From contig CAVXGZ010000008.1 of NCBI GenBank assembly GCA_963761325.1, forward strand, positions 620,001 to 684,000: DNA of 64,000 nucleotides, written 5' to 3'. The notes under the pieces are model-generated. The model saw only the letters and a program-made list of their open reading frames with translations, searched no databases and was not told the DNA's origin. The position numbers and the translations under genes are program-made. This stretch comes from Streptantibioticus_C sp963761325. Lineage in GTDB: Bacteria; Actinomycetota; Actinomycetes; Streptomycetales; Streptomycetaceae. This document shows positions 42,063-50,605 of this stretch, in pieces (position 1 is the first letter of the stretch; the number at the start of each line of letters is the position of its first letter).

Positions 42063-43136
42063 ATGCCCGCACACCGCATCCGCCGTCTCCTCACACCGCT
42101 GCTGGTCGGTGCCATGGCCTGCGCCGCGGCGCTGGCCGTACCAGGCGCCGGCGCACGCGCCGCGGCCGACGACACCGGCTCGCTCTCGCTGGCCGCGGCC
42201 ACCACGGTCGGCATCCACAACACCTACGACACCAGCGCCTACCCGTACCTGGCGCAGTCGCTGGACAACGGGACATCCCTGATCGAACTGGACTCCTGGG
42301 TCAACCCGTTCACCGGCAACTTCGACGTGGCGCACTCCGACCCGATCGGCAACGACAACAACTGCGTGAGCGCGACGAGCGCCTCGGGGCTCTACAGCGG
42401 CAGCACCAGCCAGGGCCTGGGCAGCTGCCTGGACGACATCCGGCTGTGGATGGGCGCCCACCCGGGCCACGGGCCGATCATGATCAAGCTGGAGATGAAG
42501 GTCGGCTTCGACCAGACCGACGGGCTGGGCCCGGCCGCGCTCGACGCCCTGATCAAGCAGCACCTGGGCAGCATGGTCTTCCGCCCGGCCGACCTGCTGG
42601 CCAAGTCCGGCGGCGGCAGCTACGCCAACCTGGACGCGGCGGCGAAGGCCGGCAACTGGCCCACCCGCTCCGCCCTCGCCGGCAAGGCGATCATCGAGGT
42701 CATCCCCGGCACCGTCGAGCAGAGCAACCCGTTCGACAACCTGCCGACCGACATCGAGTACGCCGACTACCTGCGCGACCTGGCCTCCGCGGGCAACGTC
42801 GGGCAGGCCGAGGTCTTCCCGAGCGTGCTGGGCGCGGTGTCCGGCGATCCGCGCACCCAGTACACCGACACCACCATCAGACCGTGGTTCGTGGTCTTCG
42901 ACGGCGACGCGGCCACCTACGTGAACGGCATCAACACCGCCTGGTACGACACCAATCACTATCTGTTGGTGATGACGGACGCCCAGAACGTCTCGCCGAC
43001 GCTGGACGACACCAACCCGACGCCCGCCCAGGCGTCGGCCAGGGTGGCACAACTCGCCGCTGACCACGCCAGTTTCGTCTCCTGCGACTGGCACGGCCTG
43101 ACCACCGTGCTGCCCGAGGTGCTGCCCCGCGGCTGA
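42063..43136 (+). CDS. Secreted PI-PLC-like phosphodiesterase
   Basis: A 357-residue protein with a Sec signal (to about residue 36). The TIM-barrel phosphodiesterase region has VGIHNTYDT (first catalytic His), SLIELDSWVNPF (metal/active-site acids) and FDVAHSDP (second His). This resembles the Ca2+-dependent phosphoinositide-specific phospholipase C family of bacteria. Phosphatidylinositol is a plausible substrate, though related proteins act on glycerophosphodiesters. The start ATG has GAGAAGGG upstream. A strong terminator follows. Confidence 0.75.
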   Translation: MPAHRIRRLLTPLLVGAMACAAALAVPGAGARAAADDTGSLSLAAATTVGIHNTYDTSAYPYLAQSLDNGTSLIELDSWVNPFTGNFDVAHSDPIGNDNNCVSATSASGLYSGSTSQGLGSCLDDIRLWMGAHPGHGPIMIKLEMKVGFDQTDGLGPAALDALIKQHLGSMVFRPADLLAKSGGGSYANLDAAAKAGNWPTRSALAGKAIIEVIPGTVEQSNPFDNLPTDIEYADYLRDLASAGNVGQAEVFPSVLGAVSGDPRTQYTDTTIRPWFVVFDGDAATYVNGINTAWYDTNHYLLVMTDAQNVSPTLDDTNPTPAQASARVAQLAADHASFVSCDWHGLTTVLPEVLPRG

Positions 43137-43157
43137 CCGCACGACCGCACGGCGAAC

Positions 43158-43208
43158 ACGGGGTGTGAACGGCCCGCTGCGAAAGGGGCGTTCACACCCC
43201 GTCCTTTT
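43158..43208 (+). terminator. Strong intrinsic terminator after the PI-PLC-like gene
   Basis: A perfect 14-bp stem (43158-43171 with 43189-43202) is followed by CCTTTTTC, so it has both the stem and the T-run of a rho-independent terminator. It occupies part of the 351-bp gene-free stretch 43137-43487; the rest of that stretch is the promoter and long leader of the S53 gene. Confidence 0.85.
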
Positions 43209-43267
43209 TCGGGCGCTTTACTCCGCCATGCCCCAACGGCAGTTCGGCGCCGGAGTGGCCGAATCCC

Positions 43268-43296
43268 TTGTGACTCGCCAGTAGTTAGGCTACGTT
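43268..43296 (+). promoter_or_regulatory. Vegetative-type promoter for the S53 peptidase
   Basis: TTGTGA (43268-43273), a 17-nt spacer and TACGTT (43291-43296) fit an HrdB-type promoter. Transcription from about 43303 gives a leader of some 185 nt before the TTG start. I see no known riboswitch in it. Confidence 0.6.
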
Positions 43297-43487
43297 CACG
43301 GCCAGACACCACTGAACGGGGTGGCAGTTGAAGGCGGGGATTCGTCCCCTTTGCCTTCTTGTCATGCTCACGCTTGCTCTGGCCAATGGTGTCGAACAGT
43401 ACAACACCACTCCCCGGGAACGTGGAGAATCCGCCACCCCACATCGGCGGCCCGCGTATCCCAAACCCCCACAGGGAGGGCAGTTCA

Positions 43488-44717
43488 TTGCAGATTTCCC
43501 ATTCCGCTCGCCGTAGGCTGCGGCGCTCCGCGGGTGCCGTCGTCACGGCGGCCGCACTGGTCTCGGCCGGTCTCGCCACCGCGGGACAGGCGGGCGCCGC
43601 CACTCCGGCAGCCCACCAGTCGCACGTCAAGCGCCTGTGCTCGGTGGCCACCAAGCCCGGCATGATGGCGTGCAACGCCCTCGAGCGGACCAACGTCACG
43701 CAGGACATGGCGCTGTCGCCGAAGGCCACGCCGGACGGCTACGGCCCCTCGGACCTGACCAGCGCCTACAACCTGCCGACCGGCGGTGGCGCGGGCAAGA
43801 CCATCGCCATCGTGGACGCCCAGGACGACCCGAACGCCGCGTCGGACATGGCGACCTACCGCTCGCAGTACGGCCTGCCGGCCTGCGGCAGCGGCTGCTT
43901 CACCAAGGTCGACGAGACGGGTGGCACCAACTACCCGGCTCCGGACTCCGGCTGGTCGGGCGAGATCTCGCTCGACCTCGACATGGTCTCGGCCATCGCC
44001 CCGAACGCCCACATCATCCTCGTCGAGGCCTCCTCGGCGAACATGGACGACCTGGGCGCCTCGGTCAACGAGGCCGTGAAGCTGGGCGCCGGCTACATAT
44101 CCAACAGCTACGGCGGCTCCGAGGACTCCTCGGACACCCAGTCCGACAGCAGCTACTTCAACCACCCCGGCACCGTCATCACCGCCTCGGCGGGCGACGG
44201 CGGCTACGGCGTGGAGTACCCGGCCGCCTCGCCGGGCGTCACCGCCGTCGGCGGCACCAGCCTGACCCAGGACTCCAGCTCGCGCGGCTGGAGCGAGAGC
44301 GTCTGGGGCAGCAGTGCCGGCGGCGAGGGCACCGGCTCGGGCTGCTCCACCGTGGAGCCCAAGCCGTCCTGGCAGACCGACACCGGGTGCGGCAACCGCA
44401 CCGTGGCCGACGTCTCCGCGGTCGCCGACCCGAACACCGGTGTCGCGGTCTACGACACCTACCAGGCGAGCGGTTGGAACGTCTACGGCGGCACCAGCGC
44501 CTCGTCGCCGATCATCGCCAGCGTCTACGCGCTGGCCGGCACCCCGTCCTCGGGCAGCAACCCGGCCTCGTTCCCGTACGCGCACACCTCGTCGCTCAAC
44601 GACGTGACCTCGGGCGCCAACGGCGGATGCGGCAGCTACCTGTGCTCGGCGGGCTCGGGATACGACGGCCCCACCGGCCTGGGCACCCCGAACGGCACCG
44701 CGGCCTTCACCGGCTGA
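43488..44717 (+). CDS. Secreted sedolisin-type serine-carboxyl peptidase (S53) lacking a pro-domain
   Basis: A 409-residue exported peptidase. Start is TTG at 43488 with GGAGGG 7 nt upstream; the only upstream ATG region would put 43 unrelated residues before the signal. Signal: RRRLRRSAGAVVTAAALVSAG. The S53 active site is recognisable: GEISLDLDMV supplies Glu and Asp, ITASAGDGGYG the oxyanion Asp and GGTSASSPI the nucleophile Ser. Mature sedolisins usually follow a propeptide of about 180 residues; here only about 40 residues separate the signal from the catalytic domain. Probably an acid-active extracellular protease. Confidence 0.82.
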   Translation: MQISHSARRRLRRSAGAVVTAAALVSAGLATAGQAGAATPAAHQSHVKRLCSVATKPGMMACNALERTNVTQDMALSPKATPDGYGPSDLTSAYNLPTGGGAGKTIAIVDAQDDPNAASDMATYRSQYGLPACGSGCFTKVDETGGTNYPAPDSGWSGEISLDLDMVSAIAPNAHIILVEASSANMDDLGASVNEAVKLGAGYISNSYGGSEDSSDTQSDSSYFNHPGTVITASAGDGGYGVEYPAASPGVTAVGGTSLTQDSSSRGWSESVWGSSAGGEGTGSGCSTVEPKPSWQTDTGCGNRTVADVSAVADPNTGVAVYDTYQASGWNVYGGTSASSPIIASVYALAGTPSSGSNPASFPYAHTSSLNDVTSGANGGCGSYLCSAGSGYDGPTGLGTPNGTAAFTG

Positions 44718-44741
44718 ACACGCACACCGTTTGAAGGCGGA

Positions 44742-44769
44742 GCCCCGGCGCGGCAGTTGGCGCCGGGGC
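44742..44769 (+). terminator. Terminator hairpin after the S53 gene
   Basis: A perfect 10-bp stem (44742-44751 with 44760-44769, 8-nt loop) starts 25 nt after the stop. Confidence 0.6.
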
Positions 44770-44833
44770 CCCGCTGTGCGTTGGTGGCGGGCGCCCGGCA
44801 GGTGCACCCTGGGTATGGGTACGGAGGAAGGTG

Positions 44834-45112
44834 ATGGCCATGCAGGCGTTGCTGAAGTGGCATATCGACCTGGACATCCAGGAGGACGGCGACAAGATCA
44901 CCAGGACGGCCGCGTTCCTGCGGCTGCCCGACGACACGGAGCTACGGGCCGAGGGCCGCGCCCGGCGGCATCCGCACGATCCGCTGCAGAACAAGGTCGG
45001 CGAGGAGCTGGCCGCCGCCCGGGCGCTCAACGACCTGGCCCGGCAGCTGCTGGCCAAGGCCGCCGACGACATCGAGCACGCCACGCACCGGCCGGCGCAT
45101 CCGGCGATGTGA
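44834..45112 (+). CDS. DUF1876 small protein (dsRBD-like fold)
   Basis: A 92-residue protein with the pattern LKWHIDLDIQEDGDKITRTAAF, then LRAEGRARRHPHDP and a C-terminal helix ALNDLARQLLAKAADDIE. This alpha-beta-beta-beta-alpha outline and the conserved H-P-x-D-P turn match the DUF1876 family, annotated as having a double-stranded-RNA-binding-like fold; no biochemical role is known. ATG at 44834 has GGAGG 6 nt upstream; a GTG immediately before it is possible. Confidence 0.75.
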   Translation: MAMQALLKWHIDLDIQEDGDKITRTAAFLRLPDDTELRAEGRARRHPHDPLQNKVGEELAAARALNDLARQLLAKAADDIEHATHRPAHPAM

Positions 45113-45162
45113 GCGGGCGGGGCCGGTCCCGGGCGCCGCCCCTGCGGCGGCCCGGGCCGGGC

Positions 45163-45214
45163 GCACGGAGAGGCCGGCACCGCAGTGTGCGGTACCGGCC
45201 GTCGTTCTCCGTGC
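45163..45214. terminator. Bulged hairpin between convergent small genes
   Basis: An outer 9-bp stem (45163-45171 with 45206-45214) encloses a 13-bp inner stem with one mismatch (45172-45184 with 45188-45200). It lies between the DUF1876 gene and the two-span membrane protein gene. Confidence 0.65.
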
Positions 45215-45229
45215 CTCGGTGTCCGGTTC

Positions 45230-45637
45230 TCAGTGACCGAACAGATGCCGCGCGCGGCGGCGGCGCACCTGCGCCTCCGTCCCCTGCGGCTCGCCGGCCA
45301 TCGGCTCCGGGTCCGCCATCGGCCCGGTGTCGTCGCCGACCCGGGACGCGAGCAGGTCGCGCTCCGCCGCCGCGTCCTTGGCGTCCCGGCGGGCCGCCCG
45401 CAGGTCGGAGCGCCGGCGCACGGCACGCCGGCTGCCGCCGGTCATCATCGCGAGACCGAGGCAGAACACCAGTGCCAGGGCCGCGCCGGCCAGGAAGGCC
45501 GCCAGGGTGTTCATCGTCGCGATGTGGTGTCCCAGCACCGTGACGCTGTAGTTCGGGCTTCCCGAGTTGTTGTCGGCGACCACCAGGCCGGTGAACGCCG
45601 CGGTCGCCCCGACGAGAAGCAAGCCCAGCAGGAGCAT
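45230..45637 (-). CDS. Small two-span membrane protein with charged tail
   Basis: A 135-residue protein I cannot assign firmly. Two hydrophobic spans (about 1-20 and 45-65) flank a short extracellular loop (DNNSGSPNYSVTVLGHH). A highly charged cytoplasmic tail follows (RRAVRRRSDLRAARRD, ending RRRRARHLFGH). The outline resembles LapA-like proteins common in actinobacteria. ATG at 45637 has GAGGTG upstream; a longer form from 45706 would carry a non-membrane basic extension. Confidence 0.65.
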   Translation of the reverse strand: MLLLGLLLVGATAAFTGLVVADNNSGSPNYSVTVLGHHIATMNTLAAFLAGAALALVFCLGLAMMTGGSRRAVRRRSDLRAARRDAKDAAAERDLLASRVGDDTGPMADPEPMAGEPQGTEAQVRRRRARHLFGH

Positions 45638-45846
45638 CGCAGTCACCTCATATTCCGTGCTCTTCCTCCGCACTGGGCGGCTACCCACTCGCAGCGGTTT
45701 GAACAAAACCGGCCTCGGAACATGGGGAACACCCGGCCGGATCGCTCCAGCGGAGCCGGTCGGGTGTCCGACCCCTCCGCTAGGGTGCCTGGCATTGGTC
45801 CCGGTTCGAACGGTGGCCGGGACTGCGCGCGATGGGGGGAATCGTC

Positions 45847-47820
45847 GTGTCCGATGACCTGGAGGGGCTGCCCGCCTGTTCGGCGAGCGGTGAGGAGAGG
45901 CTGAACGCCGAGGGGGAGTTGGCGGTCGCCCGGCTGGCCATGGACGCCGGCGACCTGCCGCACGCCGCCACCCACCTGGGCAACGCGATGGTCGAGGCGC
46001 CCGCGCTGCCCGAAGTGTTCGAGGCGCTGGCCGGGTTGACCGCCCGGGCCGGCGGTGCGGACGCGGCGATCGAGCTGTTCGGCGACGAGCACCGCTACAT
46101 CGGCACCGCGGCCTGCCGGGCCCACCTGCTCGCCGCCGCCCGCCGGTGGGACGAGGCGCTGCAGACGCTGGCCGCCGTCGTGCGCCACGACCCGGCCCGG
46201 CCGTGGGCCCAGGTGCCCTGGCTGACGAGCAACGACCTCGCCTCGCTGGTGAGCGCCGAGTCGGTGGCCGGCGCTATCGCCCGGGTGATGGGCGGTGGCC
46301 TGCCGGAGCCGATCGGCGAACCGCTGACCGCCACCCTGCGCCCGCTGCTCGACCTGGCCCGCGCCGCCGTCGCCCGGCACCCGGACCACCAGAGGCTGTT
46401 GAGCACCGCGTCCGGGCTGGCCAGGCGCTTCCAGGAGCACGAGTTGGCGGTCGCCTGGGCCGGCCATGCCCACGAAGTGGGGCCGGGACACTCCTCCGCG
46501 GTGATGTTCGGTTACGCGCTGCGCGCCGCCGAGCGGCCCGAGGAGGCGCTCGCCGTCTGGACGGCGGAGCTGACCCGCGATCCGTCCGATCTGTCGCTGC
46601 ACGTGGACGTCGCCGAGCTGTACGCGTCCTGCGGGAAGCCGCTGGAGGGGCTGCCCTGGCTGGAGCGCGCGCTCGCCGCCGACCCCGGGCACCCGCTGGC
46701 CGGGCCCGCGCTGCACGGGGTCCGGTTCGCCGCCGACGGCGACCGCCGCCACCTGCTGGCCCTCGCCGACCACCTGCGCGACCACCCCGAGCACGGCTAC
46801 GCGGCCGACGTCCTGGAGCGGCACAGCTGCGGCCTGCCCTGGCTCGGCAACGTCACCGGCGGCCGGGAGGCCGTGGTCGACGCGCTGCGCCAGATGCTGG
46901 CCGGCGCGTCCAGCGCGCGATCCCGGGTGGAGCTGACCTGTTCGGCCATCGAGGCGCCCAGCGCGATCATGACGTTCCGGCAGGGCTTCCCGCTGGCCGA
47001 GGTGCGCTTCGAGGCGGTTCCCGAGCCGGATCCGCGGCTGCCGGCCGGCCCGGTGGAGACGGTCGTGTGGCGGTACGCGGACCGCACGGCCGCTCCCGCG
47101 GTGCCGGAGCCGTCGCCGGAGGCGGCGGCGGCCGTCCAGTTGTGCGCGCGGCTGCGCTGGCCGTCGCTGCCCGCCGCGTACGACCACGCGGTGCGGCTCG
47201 CCGCCGTCAGCACGCGGGATCTGCTCGGGGTGCTGGTCCACCCGCCGGCGCCCCGGCCGGACGAGGAGGGCCGCACGCTCGCCGCCCGGGCGCCGGACGT
47301 CTGGGTGCGCGCGGTGCAGGTCTTCGCCTGCCTCGGCATCGCGCACCAGGACACCGACAGCCCGTGGCCGGACTCCGAGCGCCGCGCGGTCCTGATCGAC
47401 CTGCTGCGCGGTCCGGAGGACTGGGTGACCGAGGCGGCCGGCCTGGCGCTGCTCGCCGTCGCCTGGAGCGACCCGGCCACCCGCGAGGACATCGGCCGCC
47501 ACCTGGTGGAGCGCATGCTCGGCGCCGCCGAGGCGTTCCGGACCCGGGTGGTCGAAGTGCTGCCCTCGCTCTGCCACTTCGTCCTCGCCTGCCCCTGGCT
47601 CGACGCCTCCTTCACCACGCTCGCCGCCGACCTGCTGGACACCCTGCGGCGCGGCGACGAGAGCGGGCCGGCCGCCGACGACACGCCCGCCGCGCCGCAG
47701 GAGTCTCAGGCGCCGGGCATGTCCGCGGCGCCCGGCGCGCCCGCCGGGCCCGCCGGGCCCGGAGAGGGGCGGATTCCGGGGCGCCGGGGCCTGTTCGGCC
47801 GCCGGCGGCCCAAGTCCTGA
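45847..47820 (+). CDS. Large uncharacterised helical-repeat (TPR/HEAT-like) protein
   Basis: A 657-residue soluble protein with no recognised catalytic motif. The first 330 residues are TPR-like (ARLAMDAGDLPHAATHLGNA, AERPEEALAVWTAELTRDPSD, GKPLEGLPWLERALAADPGH). The C-terminal half has a HEAT-like stretch (WVTEAAGLALLAVAWSDPAT). It ends in a low-complexity Pro/Ala/Gly tail and a basic tip GRRGLFGRRRPKS. GTG 45847 has GGGGGGA 6 nt upstream; an ATG at 45832 overlaps that site. A TAGGGT lies 60 nt upstream. A scaffold role is possible but unproven. Confidence 0.65.
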   Translation: MSDDLEGLPACSASGEERLNAEGELAVARLAMDAGDLPHAATHLGNAMVEAPALPEVFEALAGLTARAGGADAAIELFGDEHRYIGTAACRAHLLAAARRWDEALQTLAAVVRHDPARPWAQVPWLTSNDLASLVSAESVAGAIARVMGGGLPEPIGEPLTATLRPLLDLARAAVARHPDHQRLLSTASGLARRFQEHELAVAWAGHAHEVGPGHSSAVMFGYALRAAERPEEALAVWTAELTRDPSDLSLHVDVAELYASCGKPLEGLPWLERALAADPGHPLAGPALHGVRFAADGDRRHLLALADHLRDHPEHGYAADVLERHSCGLPWLGNVTGGREAVVDALRQMLAGASSARSRVELTCSAIEAPSAIMTFRQGFPLAEVRFEAVPEPDPRLPAGPVETVVWRYADRTAAPAVPEPSPEAAAAVQLCARLRWPSLPAAYDHAVRLAAVSTRDLLGVLVHPPAPRPDEEGRTLAARAPDVWVRAVQVFACLGIAHQDTDSPWPDSERRAVLIDLLRGPEDWVTEAAGLALLAVAWSDPATREDIGRHLVERMLGAAEAFRTRVVEVLPSLCHFVLACPWLDASFTTLAADLLDTLRRGDESGPAADDTPAAPQESQAPGMSAAPGAPAGPAGPGEGRIPGRRGLFGRRRPKS

Positions 47821-47832
47821 CCGGGCGGCCGC

Positions 47833-49053
47833 TCAGCCGGCCGGGCGGCTCGCCGGGTCCTCGATGATCCGGCGGATCGTCACCATCGCCGCGCCGCGCA
47901 CCGGTCCGTCCCGGCCGAGCCGGGAGACGGTCAACGCGACCGGGTCCCAGGGCCGGACGGCGACCCGGGCGGCGAGTTCGCGGCGCATGCCGGGCAGCAG
48001 CCAGCGGCCGAGTTCCGCGTAGGCGCCGCCGAGCACGACGGCCGCCGGGTCGACGAGGTTGACCGCGCCGGCCAGGGCGGTGCCGAGGGCCGCCCCCGCG
48101 CGGTCCAGGGCGCGCAGCACGGGCGGCTCGTCGCGGGCGGCGCGGCGGGCCAGTTCGGCCACCCGGTCGCCGCTCGGCTCGCGCAGTCCGGCGGCGCGCA
48201 GCACGGCGGCCTCGCCCGCGTACTGCTCCAGGCAGCCGCGCGCCCCGCAGGCGCACGGCGGTCCGTCCGGGTACACCGGCACGTGGCCCAGTTCGCCCGC
48301 GTAGCCCCGCGCTCCCCGCAGCAGCCGGCCGCCCACCACCAGGGCGGCGCCGATGCCCGCCTCGGCGGAGACGTGCACGGCCTCGCGGGCGCCGTCGGCG
48401 AGCCAGAGCTCGGCCTGCGCGCCGAGGTTGGCCTCGTTGTCCACCTGGAGCGCGAGCGCTCCGAGCGGCGGGCCGAACCGCTCGCGCAGCAGGCCGGCCA
48501 CGTCGACCGCGCGCCAGCCGAGGTTGGGCGCGTGGGCCACCACGCCGGGCGCCGGGCCGAGCAGGCCCGGGACGGCGACCGTCACGCCGACCGGGCGCAG
48601 CGCATGACGTTCCGTCAACTGCCGTGCGAGGAGGGCGAGTCGATCGAGCACGGCGGCGGGGTCTGCGCCCCGGTTGGCCGCCTGCACGCGCTCCAGGGCG
48701 CGGGTCGAGCCGGCGAGGTCGACCAGGCAGGCGGACAGGTGGTCCACGCCGACTTCGAGGCCGAGGCCGGCCGGGCCCTCGGTGTTGACGGTCAGCGAGG
48801 TGCCGGGCCGTCCGACCCGGCCGCTGGGCGCCGTACCGCCCTCGGCCAGCAGGGCGCCGGTCAGCAGTTCTTCGACCAGGCTGGAGACCGCGGCCCTGGT
48901 CAGCCCGGTGCGGGCGGCGACCGCGGCGCGCGAGAGCGGTCCGGCGGCGGCGACCGCGCCCATCACCAGCGCCAGGTTCTGCCGCCGCATGCCCGCCTGG
49001 GAAGCCGGCCGCGGCCCGGCCTGCGCCGCGCCGGGCGGCGTCGGGTGCGTCAT
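47833..49053 (-). CDS. ROK-family regulator of the xylose genes (XylR-like)
   Basis: A 406-residue ROK repressor. The winged helix covers about 20-85 (MRRQNLALVMGAVAAAGPLS, AAVAARTGLTRAAVSSLVEE). The sugar-binding part has VDNEANLGAQAELW, GYAGELGHVPV and zinc-site CACGARGCLEQYAG. Its ATG overlaps the stop of the xylulokinase gene (ATGA), so kinase and repressor are co-expressed. Divergent xylA and this arrangement make it the likely repressor of xylA/xylB. Confidence 0.87.
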   Translation of the reverse strand: MTHPTPPGAAQAGPRPASQAGMRRQNLALVMGAVAAAGPLSRAAVAARTGLTRAAVSSLVEELLTGALLAEGGTAPSGRVGRPGTSLTVNTEGPAGLGLEVGVDHLSACLVDLAGSTRALERVQAANRGADPAAVLDRLALLARQLTERHALRPVGVTVAVPGLLGPAPGVVAHAPNLGWRAVDVAGLLRERFGPPLGALALQVDNEANLGAQAELWLADGAREAVHVSAEAGIGAALVVGGRLLRGARGYAGELGHVPVYPDGPPCACGARGCLEQYAGEAAVLRAAGLREPSGDRVAELARRAARDEPPVLRALDRAGAALGTALAGAVNLVDPAAVVLGGAYAELGRWLLPGMRRELAARVAVRPWDPVALTVSRLGRDGPVRGAAMVTIRRIIEDPASRPAG

Positions 49054-50474
49054 GCGCGGTGGTACGTGAGCAGTTCGGCGGCGCGGGCCAGGGTCCCGGC
49101 GATCCGCTCGGCGGCCTCGGTGTCGCGCTCCAGCGGGTCGAGCAGCGGGCCGTCGCAGGTCCGCCAGCGGCGCGCGACCTCGTAGGGGGACTCGCCGGTC
49201 AGCAGCGCGGCCGCCTGCGCCGCGGCGCCGAGCGCCACCAGTTCGGCCGCCCTGGGTATCCGCACCGGCCGCCCGGACAGCCGCCGCACGGTGTGCTGCC
49301 AGGCCGGGCCCTGGGCGCCGCCGCCGATGAGCAGCAGCTCCGCCGACGGGTCGGCCCGCTCGCCGCCGGCGGCCAGCACGTCGTCCAGCGCGGCGAGCAG
49401 GGTGTGGACGGCGCCGTCGTAGGCGGCCTGCAGCAACTGGCCCGGGGTGGTGTCGTGCCGCACGCCGTGGAAGAGCCCGGAGGCCCACGGCAGGTTGGGG
49501 GTGCGTTCGCCGTCGAGGAACGGCAGCACGACGGCGCGGCCGCCCGGCTGGACGGCGTCGCGCTCCAGGCTCAGCAGCGCGGCCACCCGGTCGACCGCCT
49601 GGGTGCAGTTGAGGGTGCAGGCCAGCGGCAGCCAGTCGTGCCCGGCGTCGGCGAACCCGGCCACCGTGCCGGTCGGGTCGGCCGGGCGGCCGCGGGTGAC
49701 GGCGTAGACGGTGCCGGAGGTGCCCAGGCTGAGCACCGGGGCGCCGGGGGTCAGGCCGAGGCCGAGCGCCGCCGCCATGTTGTCGCCGGTACCGGCCGCC
49801 ACCGGTGTGCCCTCGCGCAGCACCGAGCCGGCCCGCGCCACGCCGGCCCGCTGCCCGGGGGCCAGCACCTCGGGCAGCAGCGCCGGATCGAGGCCGACCA
49901 GGTCCAGCAGCTCGCGGTCGTAGCCGTCCGGCGTCCACCAGCCGGTGCCGGAGGCGTCGCCGCGGTCGGTGGTCGCGGCTCCGGTCAGCCGTTCGGTCAG
50001 GTAGTCGTGCGGCAGCCGGACGGCGGCGGCGCGCTCGGCGGCCCGCGGTTCGTTCTCCCGCAGCCAGGCCCACTTGGCGATGGTGAACGCGGCGGTCGGC
50101 AGCGATCCGGTGCGCCGGGCGAACTCGCCGGCGCCCAGCCGCCCGGCCAGCGCCTCGGCCTGCGGCGCGGAGCGCACGTCGTTCCACAGCAGGGCGGGCC
50201 GCACCGGCTCGCCGGCCGCGTCCAGCACGACCAGGCCGTGCTGCTGGCCGCCGACCGCGACGGCGTCGGCCCGCTGCGCGCATCCGGTGGCGCCCACCGC
50301 CGCCTCGAACGCCCGCCACCACTGCGCGGGGTCGCTCTCCCGGCCGGGCCCGGAGCTGACGGTGTGCGGGGCGCGGCCGGTGCCGAGCACCTCGCCGGTC
50401 TCCACGGCGACCGCGACGGCCTTGGTGGCCTGCGTCGAGCTGTCCACGCCGATGACGACGTGCCCGTCGGCCAT
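49050..50474 (-). CDS. xylB: Xylulokinase
   Basis: A 474-residue FGGY-family kinase that phosphorylates D-xylulose. The N-terminal ATPase lobe begins VVIGVDSSTQATKAVAV. Substrate-site motifs are VGGQQHGLVVLD and LLWNDVRSAPQ, and PHDYLTERLTG and LSLGTSGTVYAV are typical of XylB. The second signature GGGAQGPAWQH is near the C-terminus. Start ATG 50474 has GAGGAGG upstream; an in-frame upstream start lacks one. Divergent from xylose isomerase. Confidence 0.92.
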   Translation of the reverse strand: MADGHVVIGVDSSTQATKAVAVAVETGEVLGTGRAPHTVSSGPGRESDPAQWWRAFEAAVGATGCAQRADAVAVGGQQHGLVVLDAAGEPVRPALLWNDVRSAPQAEALAGRLGAGEFARRTGSLPTAAFTIAKWAWLRENEPRAAERAAAVRLPHDYLTERLTGAATTDRGDASGTGWWTPDGYDRELLDLVGLDPALLPEVLAPGQRAGVARAGSVLREGTPVAAGTGDNMAAALGLGLTPGAPVLSLGTSGTVYAVTRGRPADPTGTVAGFADAGHDWLPLACTLNCTQAVDRVAALLSLERDAVQPGGRAVVLPFLDGERTPNLPWASGLFHGVRHDTTPGQLLQAAYDGAVHTLLAALDDVLAAGGERADPSAELLLIGGGAQGPAWQHTVRRLSGRPVRIPRAAELVALGAAAQAAALLTGESPYEVARRWRTCDGPLLDPLERDTEAAERIAGTLARAAELLTYHRA

Positions 50475-50536
50475 GTCGGCCTCCTCGTGCTGCGGGGGCG
50501 GGTCGGCGCCGAAGGGGTTCCCGGGGGCGCCTTGGC

Positions 50537-50566
50537 ATACTAGTTTGTTTTCTGCGTTAACGAATA
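50537..50566. promoter_or_regulatory. AT-rich operator candidate between xylB and xylA
   Basis: An AT-rich island in otherwise GC-rich DNA contains TTTGTT (50544-50549) and AACGAA (50559-50564), an inverted repeat with one mismatch and a 9-nt spacer. A minus-strand TAGTAT (50542-50537) could be the xylB -10 and TTGGCA (50532-50537) a plus-strand -35. It is the expected place for the ROK repressor to bind. Confidence 0.5.
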
Positions 50567-50605
50567 GCCGTCCGTCACGATCATCCGTCAATTCCGGGAG
50601 TTCTC

